Source: JAEDHM01 sp964368645
GTDB taxonomy: Bacteria; Bacillota; Clostridia; Christensenellales; CAG-1252
Direction: 5' to 3'
DNA length: 64,000 bases
Assembly (NCBI GenBank): GCA_964368645.1
Contig: CAYJBY010000004.1
Location: forward strand, 62,001 to 126,000
Numbering within the stretch: position 1 is the first letter of the stretch; each line of letters begins with the position of its first letter. Under the pieces are notes generated by a model. That model had not been told where the DNA came from. It ran no database searches and saw only the letters and a list, made by a program, of their open reading frames with translations. Position numbers and translations under genes: made by a program. Positions 1-7,789 of the stretch are shown piece by piece.

Positions 1-24
1 TAAGTTTTAAGGAGGTAGGATAAT

Positions 25-447
25 ATGGCTACTACTAAGAAGACTGTTAAGAAAAAGGTACAGTATTGGGGTACCGGTCGCCGTAAGAAGGCGATTGCCA
101 GAGTTCGTCTTATCCCCGGCGGAGAGGGCAACATCATCATCAACAAGCGTACAATCGACGAGTTTTTCGGCGGCTTAGAGGTTATGAAGACTATCGTTCG
201 TCAGCCCCTTACCCTCACTGACAACACCGCGAAGTACGATATAGCCGTTAATGTCAACGGCGGCGGCTTTACCGGTCAGGCGGGTGCAATCCGTCACGGT
301 ATCTCCAGAGCTTTGATATTAGCAGAGCCCGAGACCAAGGCTAAGATCAAGGCCGCAGGTTTCCTGACTCGTGATCCTCGTATGAAGGAGCGTAAGAAGT
401 ACGGTCTGAAGAAGGCTCGTAAGGCTCCTCAGTTCAGCAAGAGATAA
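25..447 (+). CDS. rpsI: 30S ribosomal protein S9
   Basis: Structural protein of the small ribosomal subunit; its basic C-terminal tail reaches the P-site tRNA. The 140-residue product has the family hallmarks: the [16 protein letters not shown] start, the central [19 protein letters not shown] block and the basic tail ending in QFSKR. An AAGGAGG ribosome site lies 9 bases before the ATG. In most bacteria rplM (L13) precedes rpsI; only the last bases of an upstream gene could lie before position 24, so L13 is presumably just outside the window. A strong intrinsic terminator follows, so this is the end of the operon. Identity is secure. Confidence 0.98.
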   Translation: MATTKKTVKKKVQYWGTGRRKKAIARVRLIPGGEGNIIINKRTIDEFFGGLEVMKTIVRQPLTLTDNTAKYDIAVNVNGGGFTGQAGAIRHGISRALILAEPETKAKIKAAGFLTRDPRMKERKKYGLKKARKAPQFSKR

Positions 448-471
448 TCTTGCGGAGCAATCCGAATTTCA

Positions 472-501
472 AAAGGCTTTCCATTACGGAAAGCCTTTTT
501 T
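472..501 (+). terminator. rpsI operon terminator
   Basis: Perfect 11-bp stem AAAGGCTTTCC / GGAAAGCCTTT with loop ATTAC, followed by a T run, 25 bases after the rpsI stop. It separates rpsI from the convergent peptidase gene. Confidence 0.92.
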
Positions 502-527
502 CGTTGTTTGCTTATTATTGATATGCG

Positions 528-1985
528 TTACAGCAGAAGAACCTTACCGTTGAGCCAAGCGTCGAAAAAGCCGTTCAGGTCGCACCCTGCGCTTTGTTCC
601 AAGGTGCTGATAAGGTCGGTCTTGGTGGCTATTGCACAGCGGTATTTATCGGCGTATTGCCGTAAGCCTTCGATGATGCATTCTCCCTTTATGCTGTAGA
701 GATTGGCGAACATAAGCATACCCTTTACGTACACGTTATAATAATAGGAATATCGGTTAAAATCCTCAATACAGCCCACGATTTTGGTTTGGTCGCCGCT
801 TTTTCCCGCTACCGAACTGTACAGAGTATAACTGCTGTAATTAATGTCGTTCAGCTCCTTATACTCGGCTTGGTTGCCTTCGGCGAGATAGTAGTATGCC
901 GTGGAAAACTCGGTCAGACTTTCGTCCAACCACGGCTCCCGTATTTGGTCGTTACCCACCTGACCGTACCACCATTGATGGGCGGTTTCGTGAGTGATAA
1001 CTCTTAAGAACTCCTTTCTCGGCAGGTCGTCCGCGGCATAAATCAAGCCGCTGTACTCCATACCGCCGAACGCGAAGGGGGTTTCCGCCACTACGAAGCT
1101 ACTGTAACCGTAGCTTCCGAATTTCTCGGAAAAAACGCCGAGAACGGCGGCGGCGTGATCGACTGTTTCCTTGGGGGTTTTGTCCTTAACGTAGTAATAC
1201 AGCACCCGTATATCGCCGCATTTCGAGGAACGCAGGGCAAACTTTTTCGATGCGCAAAAAGCCACGTCACGGGCGTTTTCCACGGTATAATGAAGGGTTT
1301 TTGTGCCGTCACTCGGAAAACAGCTTCCCTCGCCGCCGCTTGCCGCCACCACGTATTCATCGGGAACGGTGAGCCTGATTTCAAAGTCCGCGGTTTCGTT
1401 GTAAAAGGGATCGCCGAGGGAAAATAGGTCGCTGGTTAAGTAGCCGTCCTTATAAACGCAAACGGTGGGATAGAAATTCCCCAGATTATACACACCGTCG
1501 CAATAGCCCAGTCTGTGTCTTATGTTAGCGAGCCTTATTCGCCAAACAAGTTGGATTTCCACCCTTTGATTATGAACCGTAGAGGGGATAGGCAAGGTAA
1601 GTACGGCGTTGCATTTTCCGCTTAGACCGTAATTGACGGTTGCTCCGTTGACCTTAGCGGACAGCACGTCGATACCGCCGTAATTCACGCCCTTGGGGTA
1701 AGCGGCTTTTTCCTCTCCCTCCTCCACGGCTATTGCGGCGTAGGCGTTGGCGTTAAGCTGTAAGGGCAACTCGGTAATGCCGTCCGCAGGGGGATAATAG
1801 GTAATCGTCTGCAACCCGAAAAGGGAATTATCCTTATCGTCTAGGGTTACGTCAAGATAATAACTGCTTTTTTCGTGAGCGTAAGAAGAAAGGCTGTTTT
1901 CGCTATTCCGACAGCCCGTAAGGGGCAGTACGAGGGATAACAGCGCAACGAATATGAGTATAAGAGCAAGGACGCGTTTTTTCAT
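528..1985 (-). CDS. M1-family zinc metallopeptidase lipoprotein
   Basis: Predicted membrane-anchored exported aminopeptidase-like enzyme. Residues 1-25 form a lipoprotein signal with lipobox LTGC (Cys25). The gluzincin motif is intact: HETAH at 332-336, then exactly 18 residues to Glu355, inside WLDESLTEF. GGMEYSG at 307-313 occupies the place of the GAMEN substrate loop, with the Met-Glu pair kept and Asn replaced by Tyr. At 485 residues it is shorter than the 850-900 residue aminopeptidase N and seems to hold only the N-terminal beta domain and the catalytic domain. No Shine-Dalgarno is visible before the ATG. It is divergent from trxB and convergent with rpsI. Substrate unknown; M1 fold assignment is firm, exact activity is not. 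Confidence 0.88.
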   Translation of the reverse strand: MKKRVLALILIFVALLSLVLPLTGCRNSENSLSSYAHEKSSYYLDVTLDDKDNSLFGLQTITYYPPADGITELPLQLNANAYAAIAVEEGEEKAAYPKGVNYGGIDVLSAKVNGATVNYGLSGKCNAVLTLPIPSTVHNQRVEIQLVWRIRLANIRHRLGYCDGVYNLGNFYPTVCVYKDGYLTSDLFSLGDPFYNETADFEIRLTVPDEYVVAASGGEGSCFPSDGTKTLHYTVENARDVAFCASKKFALRSSKCGDIRVLYYYVKDKTPKETVDHAAAVLGVFSEKFGSYGYSSFVVAETPFAFGGMEYSGLIYAADDLPRKEFLRVITHETAHQWWYGQVGNDQIREPWLDESLTEFSTAYYYLAEGNQAEYKELNDINYSSYTLYSSVAGKSGDQTKIVGCIEDFNRYSYYYNVYVKGMLMFANLYSIKGECIIEGLRQYADKYRCAIATKTDLISTLEQSAGCDLNGFFDAWLNGKVLLL

Positions 1986-2031
1986 AATAATTGATATGCG
2001 CCCAAGGGCTGTAAAATGCTTTTGGAAACAC

Positions 2032-2060
2032 TTGATAAATCAGCCGCGGTCGGATATAAT
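2032..2060 (+). promoter_or_regulatory. trxB sigma-70-type promoter
   Basis: TTGATA (2032-2037), 17-bp spacer, TATAAT (2055-2060), 20 bases before the trxB start. Confidence 0.8.
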
Positions 2061-2080
2061 AACGCTAAGGAGAAAAGGCT

Positions 2081-2977
2081 ATGTATGATGTAATTATAAT
2101 CGGTGCCGGTCCTGCCGGTCTGTCCTGTGCTATATACGCCGCACGCGGCGGCTTGAAAACCTTAATTATCGAGAAGATGTCCTACGGCGGTCAGATGTGC
2201 CTAACCGACGTTATCGAGAATTACCCCGGCTGTCCGTCGGTGAACGGCTTTACTCTAGGCGAAACGATGAAGGAACAGGCTTTGTCTTTCGGCGCGGAGC
2301 TTATAGCGAGCGAGGTTACGGCGGCAGACTATGAGGGTGAGGTCAAGACGGTATTTACCGCTGACGGGAACTCCTATTCAGCCAAAACCTTGGTTATCGC
2401 CTGCGGAGCCAACGCGAAGAAACTGGGCGTTGCGAGAGAGGCGGAACTGACGGGGAGCGGCGTTTCGTACTGCGCCACCTGCGACGGCAGGTTTTACAGA
2501 AAGCGCACGGTTGCGGTGGTAGGCGGCGGCAATACTGCGGCGGAGGACGCGCTGTACCTTGCGCGATTCGCTTCAAAGGTTTATCTGATTCACAGACGGG
2601 ATAAGCTGAGAGCGTCACCGTCCTTAGCGGCACGGCTGAAGGATAACGGCGTGGAGATATTATGGAATACCCGTATTACAGAGCTGAGCGGAGCGGACAG
2701 ACTTGAGGGTTTGGTACTTGACAGAGAGGGCGAAAGGACGACTCTTGCGGTGGACGGCCTATTCGTGGCGGTAGGACAGCAGCCCCAAAGCGCGGTATTC
2801 GCGCCATTATGCAACGAAAGCGGTTATATACCTACCGACAGCTGTATGGAAACCTCCGCAAAGGGTGTTTTCGCGGTGGGCGACGTAACGGAAAAGCCCT
2901 TACGTCAGGTCATTACCGCGGCGGCGGACGGAGCGGTGGCAGGAGAGTGCATTGTCAAAAGATTGCTAGATATATAG
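2081..2977 (+). CDS. trxB: thioredoxin reductase (NADPH)
   Basis: FAD- and NADPH-dependent cytosolic disulfide reductase that recycles thioredoxin. The FAD-binding GAGPAG motif is at residues 8-13, the redox-active CATC at 131-134, the NADPH-binding VVGGGNTAAED just after, HRRDKLRA (NADP phosphate contact), and the C-terminal FAD motif FAVGDV. Its 298 residues are slightly shorter than the usual 305-320. An AAGGAG site precedes the ATG. It is monocistronic with its own promoter; no thioredoxin gene is adjacent. A related ferredoxin- or other-partner reductase of the same family cannot be excluded, but the CATC and HRRD motifs favour TrxB. Confidence 0.93.
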   Translation: MYDVIIIGAGPAGLSCAIYAARGGLKTLIIEKMSYGGQMCLTDVIENYPGCPSVNGFTLGETMKEQALSFGAELIASEVTAADYEGEVKTVFTADGNSYSAKTLVIACGANAKKLGVAREAELTGSGVSYCATCDGRFYRKRTVAVVGGGNTAAEDALYLARFASKVYLIHRRDKLRASPSLAARLKDNGVEILWNTRITELSGADRLEGLVLDREGERTTLAVDGLFVAVGQQPQSAVFAPLCNESGYIPTDSCMETSAKGVFAVGDVTEKPLRQVITAAADGAVAGECIVKRLLDI

Positions 2978-3058
2978 GGGATATTTTGGAATTAAGAGGA
3001 ACTCTGACAAATTAAGAAATCTTAATTGCTAAAACCTCGAAAAAAGGGCATTTTCCTC

Positions 3059-3087
3059 TTGACAAGCCGAAAGCCCTATGCTATTAT
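3059..3087 (+). promoter_or_regulatory. orphan sigma-70-type promoter
   Basis: TTGACA (3059-3064), 17-bp spacer, TATTAT (3082-3087), near consensus. No protein gene follows on this strand for more than 1 kb; it points into the candidate small RNA. Confidence 0.7.
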
Positions 3088-3093
3088 ATAGGA

Positions 3094-3195
3094 GTTAAAG
3101 CGAACACAATTCGTTTTACGCAAAAAAGTTATAATTTTCCCCCTTATCATATAATTAGTGAGAAGGCTTGAGTCGATTTTCCTCAAGCCTTCTTG
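3094..3195 (+). ncRNA. candidate small RNA between promoter and hairpin
   Basis: A roughly 100-nt stretch starting at the expected transcription start of the 3059 promoter. It holds a short 5' hairpin (AAAGCGAA 3097-3104 / TTCGTTTT 3110-3117) and ends in a 12-bp perfect stem. No start codon with a ribosome site lies inside. I recognise no known RNA family. The T tract after the terminal stem is interrupted, so termination efficiency is uncertain. Confidence 0.35.
3161..3193 (+). terminator. hairpin, probable terminator
   Basis: Perfect 12-bp stem AGAAGGCTTGAG (3161-3172) / CTCAAGCCTTCT (3182-3193) with a 9-base loop, followed by TGCTTTAT. The stem is strong but the U tract is imperfect. Confidence 0.55.
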
Positions 3196-3232
3196 CTTTA
3201 TATGCCGCCTATCGCTATCTAATATATCACCT

Positions 3233-3490
3233 ATTGCTATGTATAAGTTGACTGTCGATAAGTAAATCCGCTTGTGGATATATAAATACAGCTTGTGGAT
3301 ATATAAATACAGCCTGTGGATATATAAATACACCTGTCGCTATGGTATATGCCTACCTTCGTGCCGTCCGTGGATATGAGAATTGCCGCCTGCGGATATG
3401 GTATAAGCTTATTTTCGTGCCGTCCGTAGATATGCAAATACCGTCCATTGATACGCAAATGCCCATATATGCCGTCCGTGGGATATAGAC
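3233..3490. repeat. 21-bp tandem repeat with degenerate flanking copies
   Basis: Three near-identical 21-bp units of the form GCTTGTGGATATATAAATACA occupy 3270-3290, 3291-3311 and 3312-3332. Weaker relatives with a GCCGTCCGTGGATATG-like core continue to about 3480 (3361, 3379, 3421, 3442, 3472). The unit is a multiple of three, so long open frames run through it on the minus strand, but these lack ribosome sites and are Tyr/Ile/His low-complexity. The remainder, 3490-3626, shows nothing recognisable. Confidence 0.85.
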
Positions 3491-3626
3491 AGTTAATACG
3501 CCCCTCAGAAGTAGTCTTTATAAGCTTGCTTAACGCCTACCCGTCCGAGATGGGAATACGAGTTGCCCTTAACCCCAAAAATCCCGTATTATAGGACGTA
3601 ATCGGTTATTAGTGCGTTTTACAAGC

Positions 3627-4346
3627 TTATTTTATACTGTTTACGGTCAGCTCTACCAGCTTACCTGCGTTTCTGGCTTTTTCTACGACCTCTCCCGTAA
3701 CCGTGTCGCCGACCACGAAAAGCAGCTTATAATCTTTGGTAAGTATGTTTTTCGTCACCTTTCTTCCCAACAAAAAGGAATAATCCGTTACGACCTTACG
3801 GGGATATGCGGTTGTATTATCTTCCGATGTATCCGAAACAATTTCGTTTTCAGCAGGTATATCCTCGGGTACGTATTTCTTCAAGGGAGCAGGAGAGGTG
3901 GAATTATCAGTTTCCGCCTTTATCAGTTTAACTCTGTTTCCGCTTTTGATAACCAGCATTTTATCGGATATTACGGCGATTTTACTGCTTGGAAGAACCT
4001 CGTCTTCGGTTATAAACGCAAGAATTTTTCCCTTATCCGAAAACTCTAGGTCACGCAGTTTGCCTACCTTCGTGCCGTCCGTTCCCACAACGGGCATACC
4101 TAACGGGCATTTTTCTCCGGATACTGCGGCGAAAACAGGCTCTGTTGCGTCGGTGATATAAAGATAATCTGTGCCCTTTTTCAAAGCCTTAACAGGCAGA
4201 TAGATTTCGTCGCTGTCCTCGTTTTCCAGTAGAAAATGCGTAACGGTTTTGGCGTTTTCCCCGATAACGCAGTTAATAATGCTTCCCAGCACGTCCGCGG
4301 TGGGCAGACAGATGATTTTTTCGGATATGAATTCGCTAATTTTCAT
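3627..4346 (-). CDS. PRC-barrel domain protein
   Basis: Predicted cytosolic 239-residue protein. Two PRC-barrel-like segments are visible: residues 1-75 (beginning with SEFISEKIICLPTADVLGS) and about 83-140, which carries the typical GMPVVGTDGTKVGKLRDLEF strand pattern. An acidic Ser/Thr-rich linker (150-190) leads to a C-terminal segment of the form G-R-K-V-T then VVGDTVTGEVVEKA, resembling the sandwich domain that often closes Bacillota PRC-barrel proteins. A GGAGG site precedes the start. It stands alone, divergent from the exonuclease. PRC-barrel proteins bind RNA or act in photosynthesis and sporulation, so no specific role can be assigned. Oddity: 22 bases (4061-4082) recur exactly in the spacer at 3350-3371. 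Confidence 0.75.
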   Translation of the reverse strand: MKISEFISEKIICLPTADVLGSIINCVIGENAKTVTHFLLENEDSDEIYLPVKALKKGTDYLYITDATEPVFAAVSGEKCPLGMPVVGTDGTKVGKLRDLEFSDKGKILAFITEDEVLPSSKIAVISDKMLVIKSGNRVKLIKAETDNSTSPAPLKKYVPEDIPAENEIVSDTSEDNTTAYPRKVVTDYSFLLGRKVTKNILTKDYKLLFVVGDTVTGEVVEKARNAGKLVELTVNSIK

Positions 4347-4426
4347 TATAACCTCCGTTGCAAAAACTACTTTACCTTATGAGTAATAATTCTTCCTTAT
4401 GACTTTATGGCAAATTACGCGGATAA

Positions 4427-4455
4427 TTGACAAAAAAAACCTATGGTAGTATAAT
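4427..4455 (+). promoter_or_regulatory. perfect sigma-70-type promoter
   Basis: TTGACA (4427-4432), 17-bp spacer, TATAAT (4450-4455), both hexamers at consensus, 26 bases before the exonuclease gene. Confidence 0.9.
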
Positions 4456-4481
4456 GGAAATAACTAATTAGGAGTGTCCTT

Positions 4482-5072
4482 ATGATTATTTATTTCGATA
4501 CCGAAACCTCAGGGCTTGCACCGGGACAGATATGTCAGCTTTCCTACATAATGCAGGACAAAGAGGGCATAACCTCGCGCAATTTTTTTTACTCGGTGGA
4601 CTACGTGGAGCCGGGTGCCTCAATGGTCAACAGGCTTACCGTACCGCTTTTGGAAGAGCTTTCGGGAGGCGCGGTTTTCGGCGATAACGCCGCTCTTGTG
4701 GCGGACGATTTTGCCGCCGCCGATTTGGTGATTGCACACAACATAACCTTTGACCGTATGTTTATGACCAAGGAGCTAACCCGTGCAGGCTACGCTTACA
4801 CCCCGGGGAGTGAGCTGTGCAGTATGCGGTTCTTCACCAACAAGCTGTGCTTGCCGGGAAGATTCCGCGGCTACAAAAACCCCTCTCTTGCGGAACTTGC
4901 CGCATTCTTCAACGTAACCGATAGCGAAGCGGACGACGCGGCTTCGGAGTATTTCGGCGGCTCGGACGGCGCACACGACGCCCGTCACGATACGGCGAAG
5001 ATGTTTCTAGCGTTGCAGAGAGCCAAGGACAGATTCCCCGATTTCGAGAAGATTTTGCTGGAGAACCTGTAG
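4482..5072 (+). CDS. DEDDh-family 3'-5' exonuclease
   Basis: Predicted cytosolic nuclease of the DnaQ/RNase T superfamily, removing nucleotides from 3' ends with two metal ions. The motifs are complete: DTETSG gives Asp6 and Glu8 (ExoI), AHNITFD gives Asp91 (ExoII), and HDARHD gives His165 and Asp170 with the four-residue spacing of the DEDDh class (ExoIII). At 196 residues it is a stand-alone exonuclease domain without polymerase. An AGGAGT site and a consensus promoter precede it. Whether it acts on DNA (proofreading or repair) or RNA cannot be told from sequence. Confidence 0.85.
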   Translation: MIIYFDTETSGLAPGQICQLSYIMQDKEGITSRNFFYSVDYVEPGASMVNRLTVPLLEELSGGAVFGDNAALVADDFAAADLVIAHNITFDRMFMTKELTRAGYAYTPGSELCSMRFFTNKLCLPGRFRGYKNPSLAELAAFFNVTDSEADDAASEYFGGSDGAHDARHDTAKMFLALQRAKDRFPDFEKILLENL

Positions 5073-5129
5073 AATACGGGCAGGAAAACGGTTTTTTTAT
5101 CGGGAGCTTTTATAACTTTCGTAAAGAAC

Positions 5130-5159
5130 TTGTAATTTGTGAAGCGCGTATGTTAGAAT
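5130..5159 (+). promoter_or_regulatory. probable promoter of SPFH gene
   Basis: TTGTAA (5130-5135), 18-bp spacer, TAGAAT (5154-5159), 36 bases before the start. Confidence 0.55.
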
Positions 5160-5194
5160 TAGGATAATTATTTTATATAATATAGGAGGCAAAT

Positions 5195-6274
5195 ATGTCA
5201 CTGTTCAGTCGCATTAAACAACAATGCTTGAAGGTAATAGAGTGGTCGGATAACAGTCAGGATACTCTGGTTTATAAGTTCCCCGTACCCGACCGTTACG
5301 CAATAATGAAGAATTCTCAATTAACGGTACGTGCGTCTCAGATGGCTGTCTTCGTTATGGAAGGTCAGATTGCAGACGTTTTCGCTCCCGGCAGATATAA
5401 GCTGGAAGATATCAAGAACGTGCCTATTCTTACCAAGCTGATGAGCTGGAAGTACGCTTGGGAGACTCCTTATACAGGCGAAATTTACTTCGTCAATACC
5501 AAGCAGTTCGTTTCTCAAAAGTGGGGCACTACCAATCCCGTTATGATGCGCGACGCCGATTTCGGTATGATTCGTATCAGAAGCTACGGCACCTACGCCT
5601 TCCGCGTGGTTGATCCCTCCAAGTTCCTCAAGGAGCTTTTCGGCACAAGCAGTATTTACACTACCCAGTATATAACCGACCAGCTTAAGCGGATTATTAT
5701 TTCCAAGCTCTCCGACTCTATCGCGGAGTCCAAGATACCCGCTTTGGATTTGGCGGCTAACTATACCGAGCTTAGCGAGATAACACAGCGTTTCGTTTCT
5801 CCCGACTTCGATCAGTTCGGTATGGAGATCAGCTCCTTATATATCGAGAACATTTCCCTGCCTCCCGAGGTGGAGAAAACTATGGACACCCGTACCTCTA
5901 TGGGCGTTTTGGGTGACCTCAACAAGTTCACGCAGTACCAGTCCGCACAGGCAATCCGTGACGCGGCTCAGAATCCCGGCGGCACCGCAGGTATGGGTAT
6001 CAGCGTAGGCGCAGGCGTGGCTATGGGTAAGATGATGGCTGAAGCTATGAGCAACGGCAATTCCTCTGCGGCGGATAAGTCCGCGGCGGCGGCTCCTGCT
6101 ACCACGGCGGCGGCAGGTATAAAATGCACCGCGTGCGGCGCGGACAATGCTGCTGGTTCCGCTTTCTGTTCTAAGTGCGGCGCGAAGCTTAACGCTCCGA
6201 AATTCTGCCCTAAGTGCGGCACGGCGGCGGAAGCAGGCGACGCTTTCTGCAAGAACTGCGGCACCAAGCTGTAA
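5195..6274 (+). CDS. SPFH-domain (YdjI-type) protein with C-terminal zinc ribbons
   Basis: 359 residues. The first 250 form an SPFH/band-7 domain of the YdjI / virion-core-like group (KVIEWSDNSQDTLVYKFP near the start is typical). A Gly/Ala/Met-rich segment follows (250-305), then two zinc ribbons: CTACG...CSKCG (about 311-329) and CPKCG...CKNCG (about 338-356), eight cysteines in all. There is no signal peptide or transmembrane segment, so it is probably a membrane-associated scaffold on the cytosolic face. In Bacillus subtilis, YdjI belongs to a membrane-stress operon. The next gene also carries paired zinc ribbons, suggesting related function. An AGGAGG site precedes the ATG. Role inferred from family only. 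Confidence 0.82.
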   Translation: MSLFSRIKQQCLKVIEWSDNSQDTLVYKFPVPDRYAIMKNSQLTVRASQMAVFVMEGQIADVFAPGRYKLEDIKNVPILTKLMSWKYAWETPYTGEIYFVNTKQFVSQKWGTTNPVMMRDADFGMIRIRSYGTYAFRVVDPSKFLKELFGTSSIYTTQYITDQLKRIIISKLSDSIAESKIPALDLAANYTELSEITQRFVSPDFDQFGMEISSLYIENISLPPEVEKTMDTRTSMGVLGDLNKFTQYQSAQAIRDAAQNPGGTAGMGISVGAGVAMGKMMAEAMSNGNSSAADKSAAAAPATTAAAGIKCTACGADNAAGSAFCSKCGAKLNAPKFCPKCGTAAEAGDAFCKNCGTKL

Positions 6275-6454
6275 TCGCGGCAGGGCAAGAGCCTATCGCA
6301 AGACTGTAATCACCGCAAGGTAATCGCCCTCGGATAATTATCGCAGGATAACCACCGCGGAAGGATTGCCGTAAGGTGAATTATAATAGGTATCGTTACG
6401 ACTAGACTGCATTTGCGGCAAAATCGCCGACAACTGTAATAAAAAGGAGCTTTT

Positions 6455-7555
6455 ATGGCAAAACAAAAAGTACAGGCTGAGGAGCCTTTGTCTAAGGTTT
6501 CACGCAGTACGGTAATTGAAAAATGTCCTAACTGCGGAGCCGACTTAGAGTATGATCCTCAGAATCTGTGTCTGAAGTGTACCCACTGCGACACCAAGAT
6601 ACCCATACCGGGCAGACGTTCCTGCGAGATTTCCTTTAACGAGATGCCTATCGAGGACTTGTCCGACAAGGCGGCGGACGTTACCTCCTATCGTTGTAAC
6701 AACTGCGGTGCGACGGTGAGCTACGAGGGCTATGATATTGCCCCCGAGTGTCCTTTCTGCGGAGCTACCAATATCGTCAAGACGGAGGAGCTTCCGGGGC
6801 TGAAACCCACCGCTATACTGCCTTTTTCCAGAACGAAAGAGGATATAGTTGGCTGTTACAAGCAGTGGATTAAGCGCAAGTTTTTTGCGCCGCGCAAGCT
6901 GAAAAAGAACTTTAACGCGGATAAGGTGCAGGGCGTTTATCTTCCCTGCTTCACCTTCGACAGCAGAGTTCACAGCATATACAACGCACGGTTAGGCAAG
7001 CGCAAGACCAGAACGGTGCATCGTAACGGCAAGACCTATACCGAGACCTATATCGAGTGGTTTAAGGTATCAGGCGCGATGGATAAGGCGATAGACGATT
7101 TACTGGTTGAGGCTTGCGATATGTTGGAGCAAAAGGAAATTGCGGCTATAGAGCCTTTCGACACCTTTAATTCGGTGTCGTTTGACAGCAGTTACTTTGC
7201 AGGCTTCAAGGCGACCAGATACAATCAAGGGCTTAACGATTCTTGGGATATAGCGCGTGAGATTATCGACGACGGCATAAGAGATGACATTAAGCACAGA
7301 TACAATGCGGACGTGGTGGACTATATCAACCTTGACACCTATCACGCCAACACCTCCTACAAGTACGTAATGGTGCCTGTATGGATGTGCAAATATACTT
7401 ATAACAAAAAGCGTTACGGCTTTATCATTAACGGAAGATCCGGAAAAGTCGCAGGCAAAACTCCGATATCCCCCTTGAAGGTGTGCTTCTTGGTGCTTAT
7501 CGGCTTGGCTGTTGCCGCGCTTGCCGTATTTTTGTATTACAAATTGGGTATATAA
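6455..7555 (+). CDS. zinc-ribbon membrane protein
   Basis: 366 residues. Two four-cysteine zinc ribbons lie in the N-terminal third (CPNCG...CTHC at about 24-45, CNNCG...CPFCG at about 79-100), resembling the ribbons of PriA or TFIIB that give such proteins their database names. A charged globular region follows, and one transmembrane helix lies at the extreme C-terminus (about 339-360), so it is a tail-anchored-like cytosolic protein. An AAGGAG site precedes the ATG. It follows the SPFH gene on the same strand after 180 bases of featureless spacer and is 15 bases from the DUF1858 gene. Function unknown; a membrane-quality or assembly role with the SPFH protein is inference. Confidence 0.72.
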   Translation: MAKQKVQAEEPLSKVSRSTVIEKCPNCGADLEYDPQNLCLKCTHCDTKIPIPGRRSCEISFNEMPIEDLSDKAADVTSYRCNNCGATVSYEGYDIAPECPFCGATNIVKTEELPGLKPTAILPFSRTKEDIVGCYKQWIKRKFFAPRKLKKNFNADKVQGVYLPCFTFDSRVHSIYNARLGKRKTRTVHRNGKTYTETYIEWFKVSGAMDKAIDDLLVEACDMLEQKEIAAIEPFDTFNSVSFDSSYFAGFKATRYNQGLNDSWDIAREIIDDGIRDDIKHRYNADVVDYINLDTYHANTSYKYVMVPVWMCKYTYNKKRYGFIINGRSGKVAGKTPISPLKVCFLVLIGLAVAALAVFLYYKLGI

Positions 7556-7570
7556 CCCGAAGGAGATATT

Positions 7571-7777
7571 ATGATTATTACTGCTGATATGACAATTGGC
7601 GAGGTTATCAAGAACGCGAAAGATCCTTACGTTGTAGCCGAGGTTTTCACTTCCGTAGGTATGCATTGCTTAGGCTGTGCGATGGCTAAGGGCGAAACCG
7701 TAGCCGAGGCCGCCGCGGTTCACGGCGTTGAGGTTGAGGAGCTTATCAAAAAACTTAACGAGGCAACAGGCGAATAA
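7571..7777 (+). CDS. DUF1858-domain protein
   Basis: 68-residue protein matching the DUF1858 / hybrid-cluster-associated disulfide reductase N-terminal domain: ITADMTIGEVI at the start, then MHCLGC with a conserved CxxC (Cys33, Cys36), then a helical tail. The family is common in anaerobes and thought to be redox- or metal-related. A GAAGGAGA ribosome site lies 7 bases upstream, and the gene is 15 bases after the zinc-ribbon gene, so they are likely co-transcribed. Confidence 0.85.
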   Translation: MIITADMTIGEVIKNAKDPYVVAEVFTSVGMHCLGCAMAKGETVAEAAAVHGVEVEELIKKLNEATGE

Positions 7778-7789
7778 GTTTTTTTCCGA

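Noticed and set aside
3010..3027. AATTAAG / CTTAATT inverted repeat after trxB as a terminator
   Set aside because: Stem is AT-only, 7 bp, with no U tract; too weak to call.
3076..3458. Minus-strand frames of 73-85 residues in the 21-bp repeat region
   Set aside because: Low-complexity Tyr/Ile/His repeats without ribosome site; explained by the repeat.
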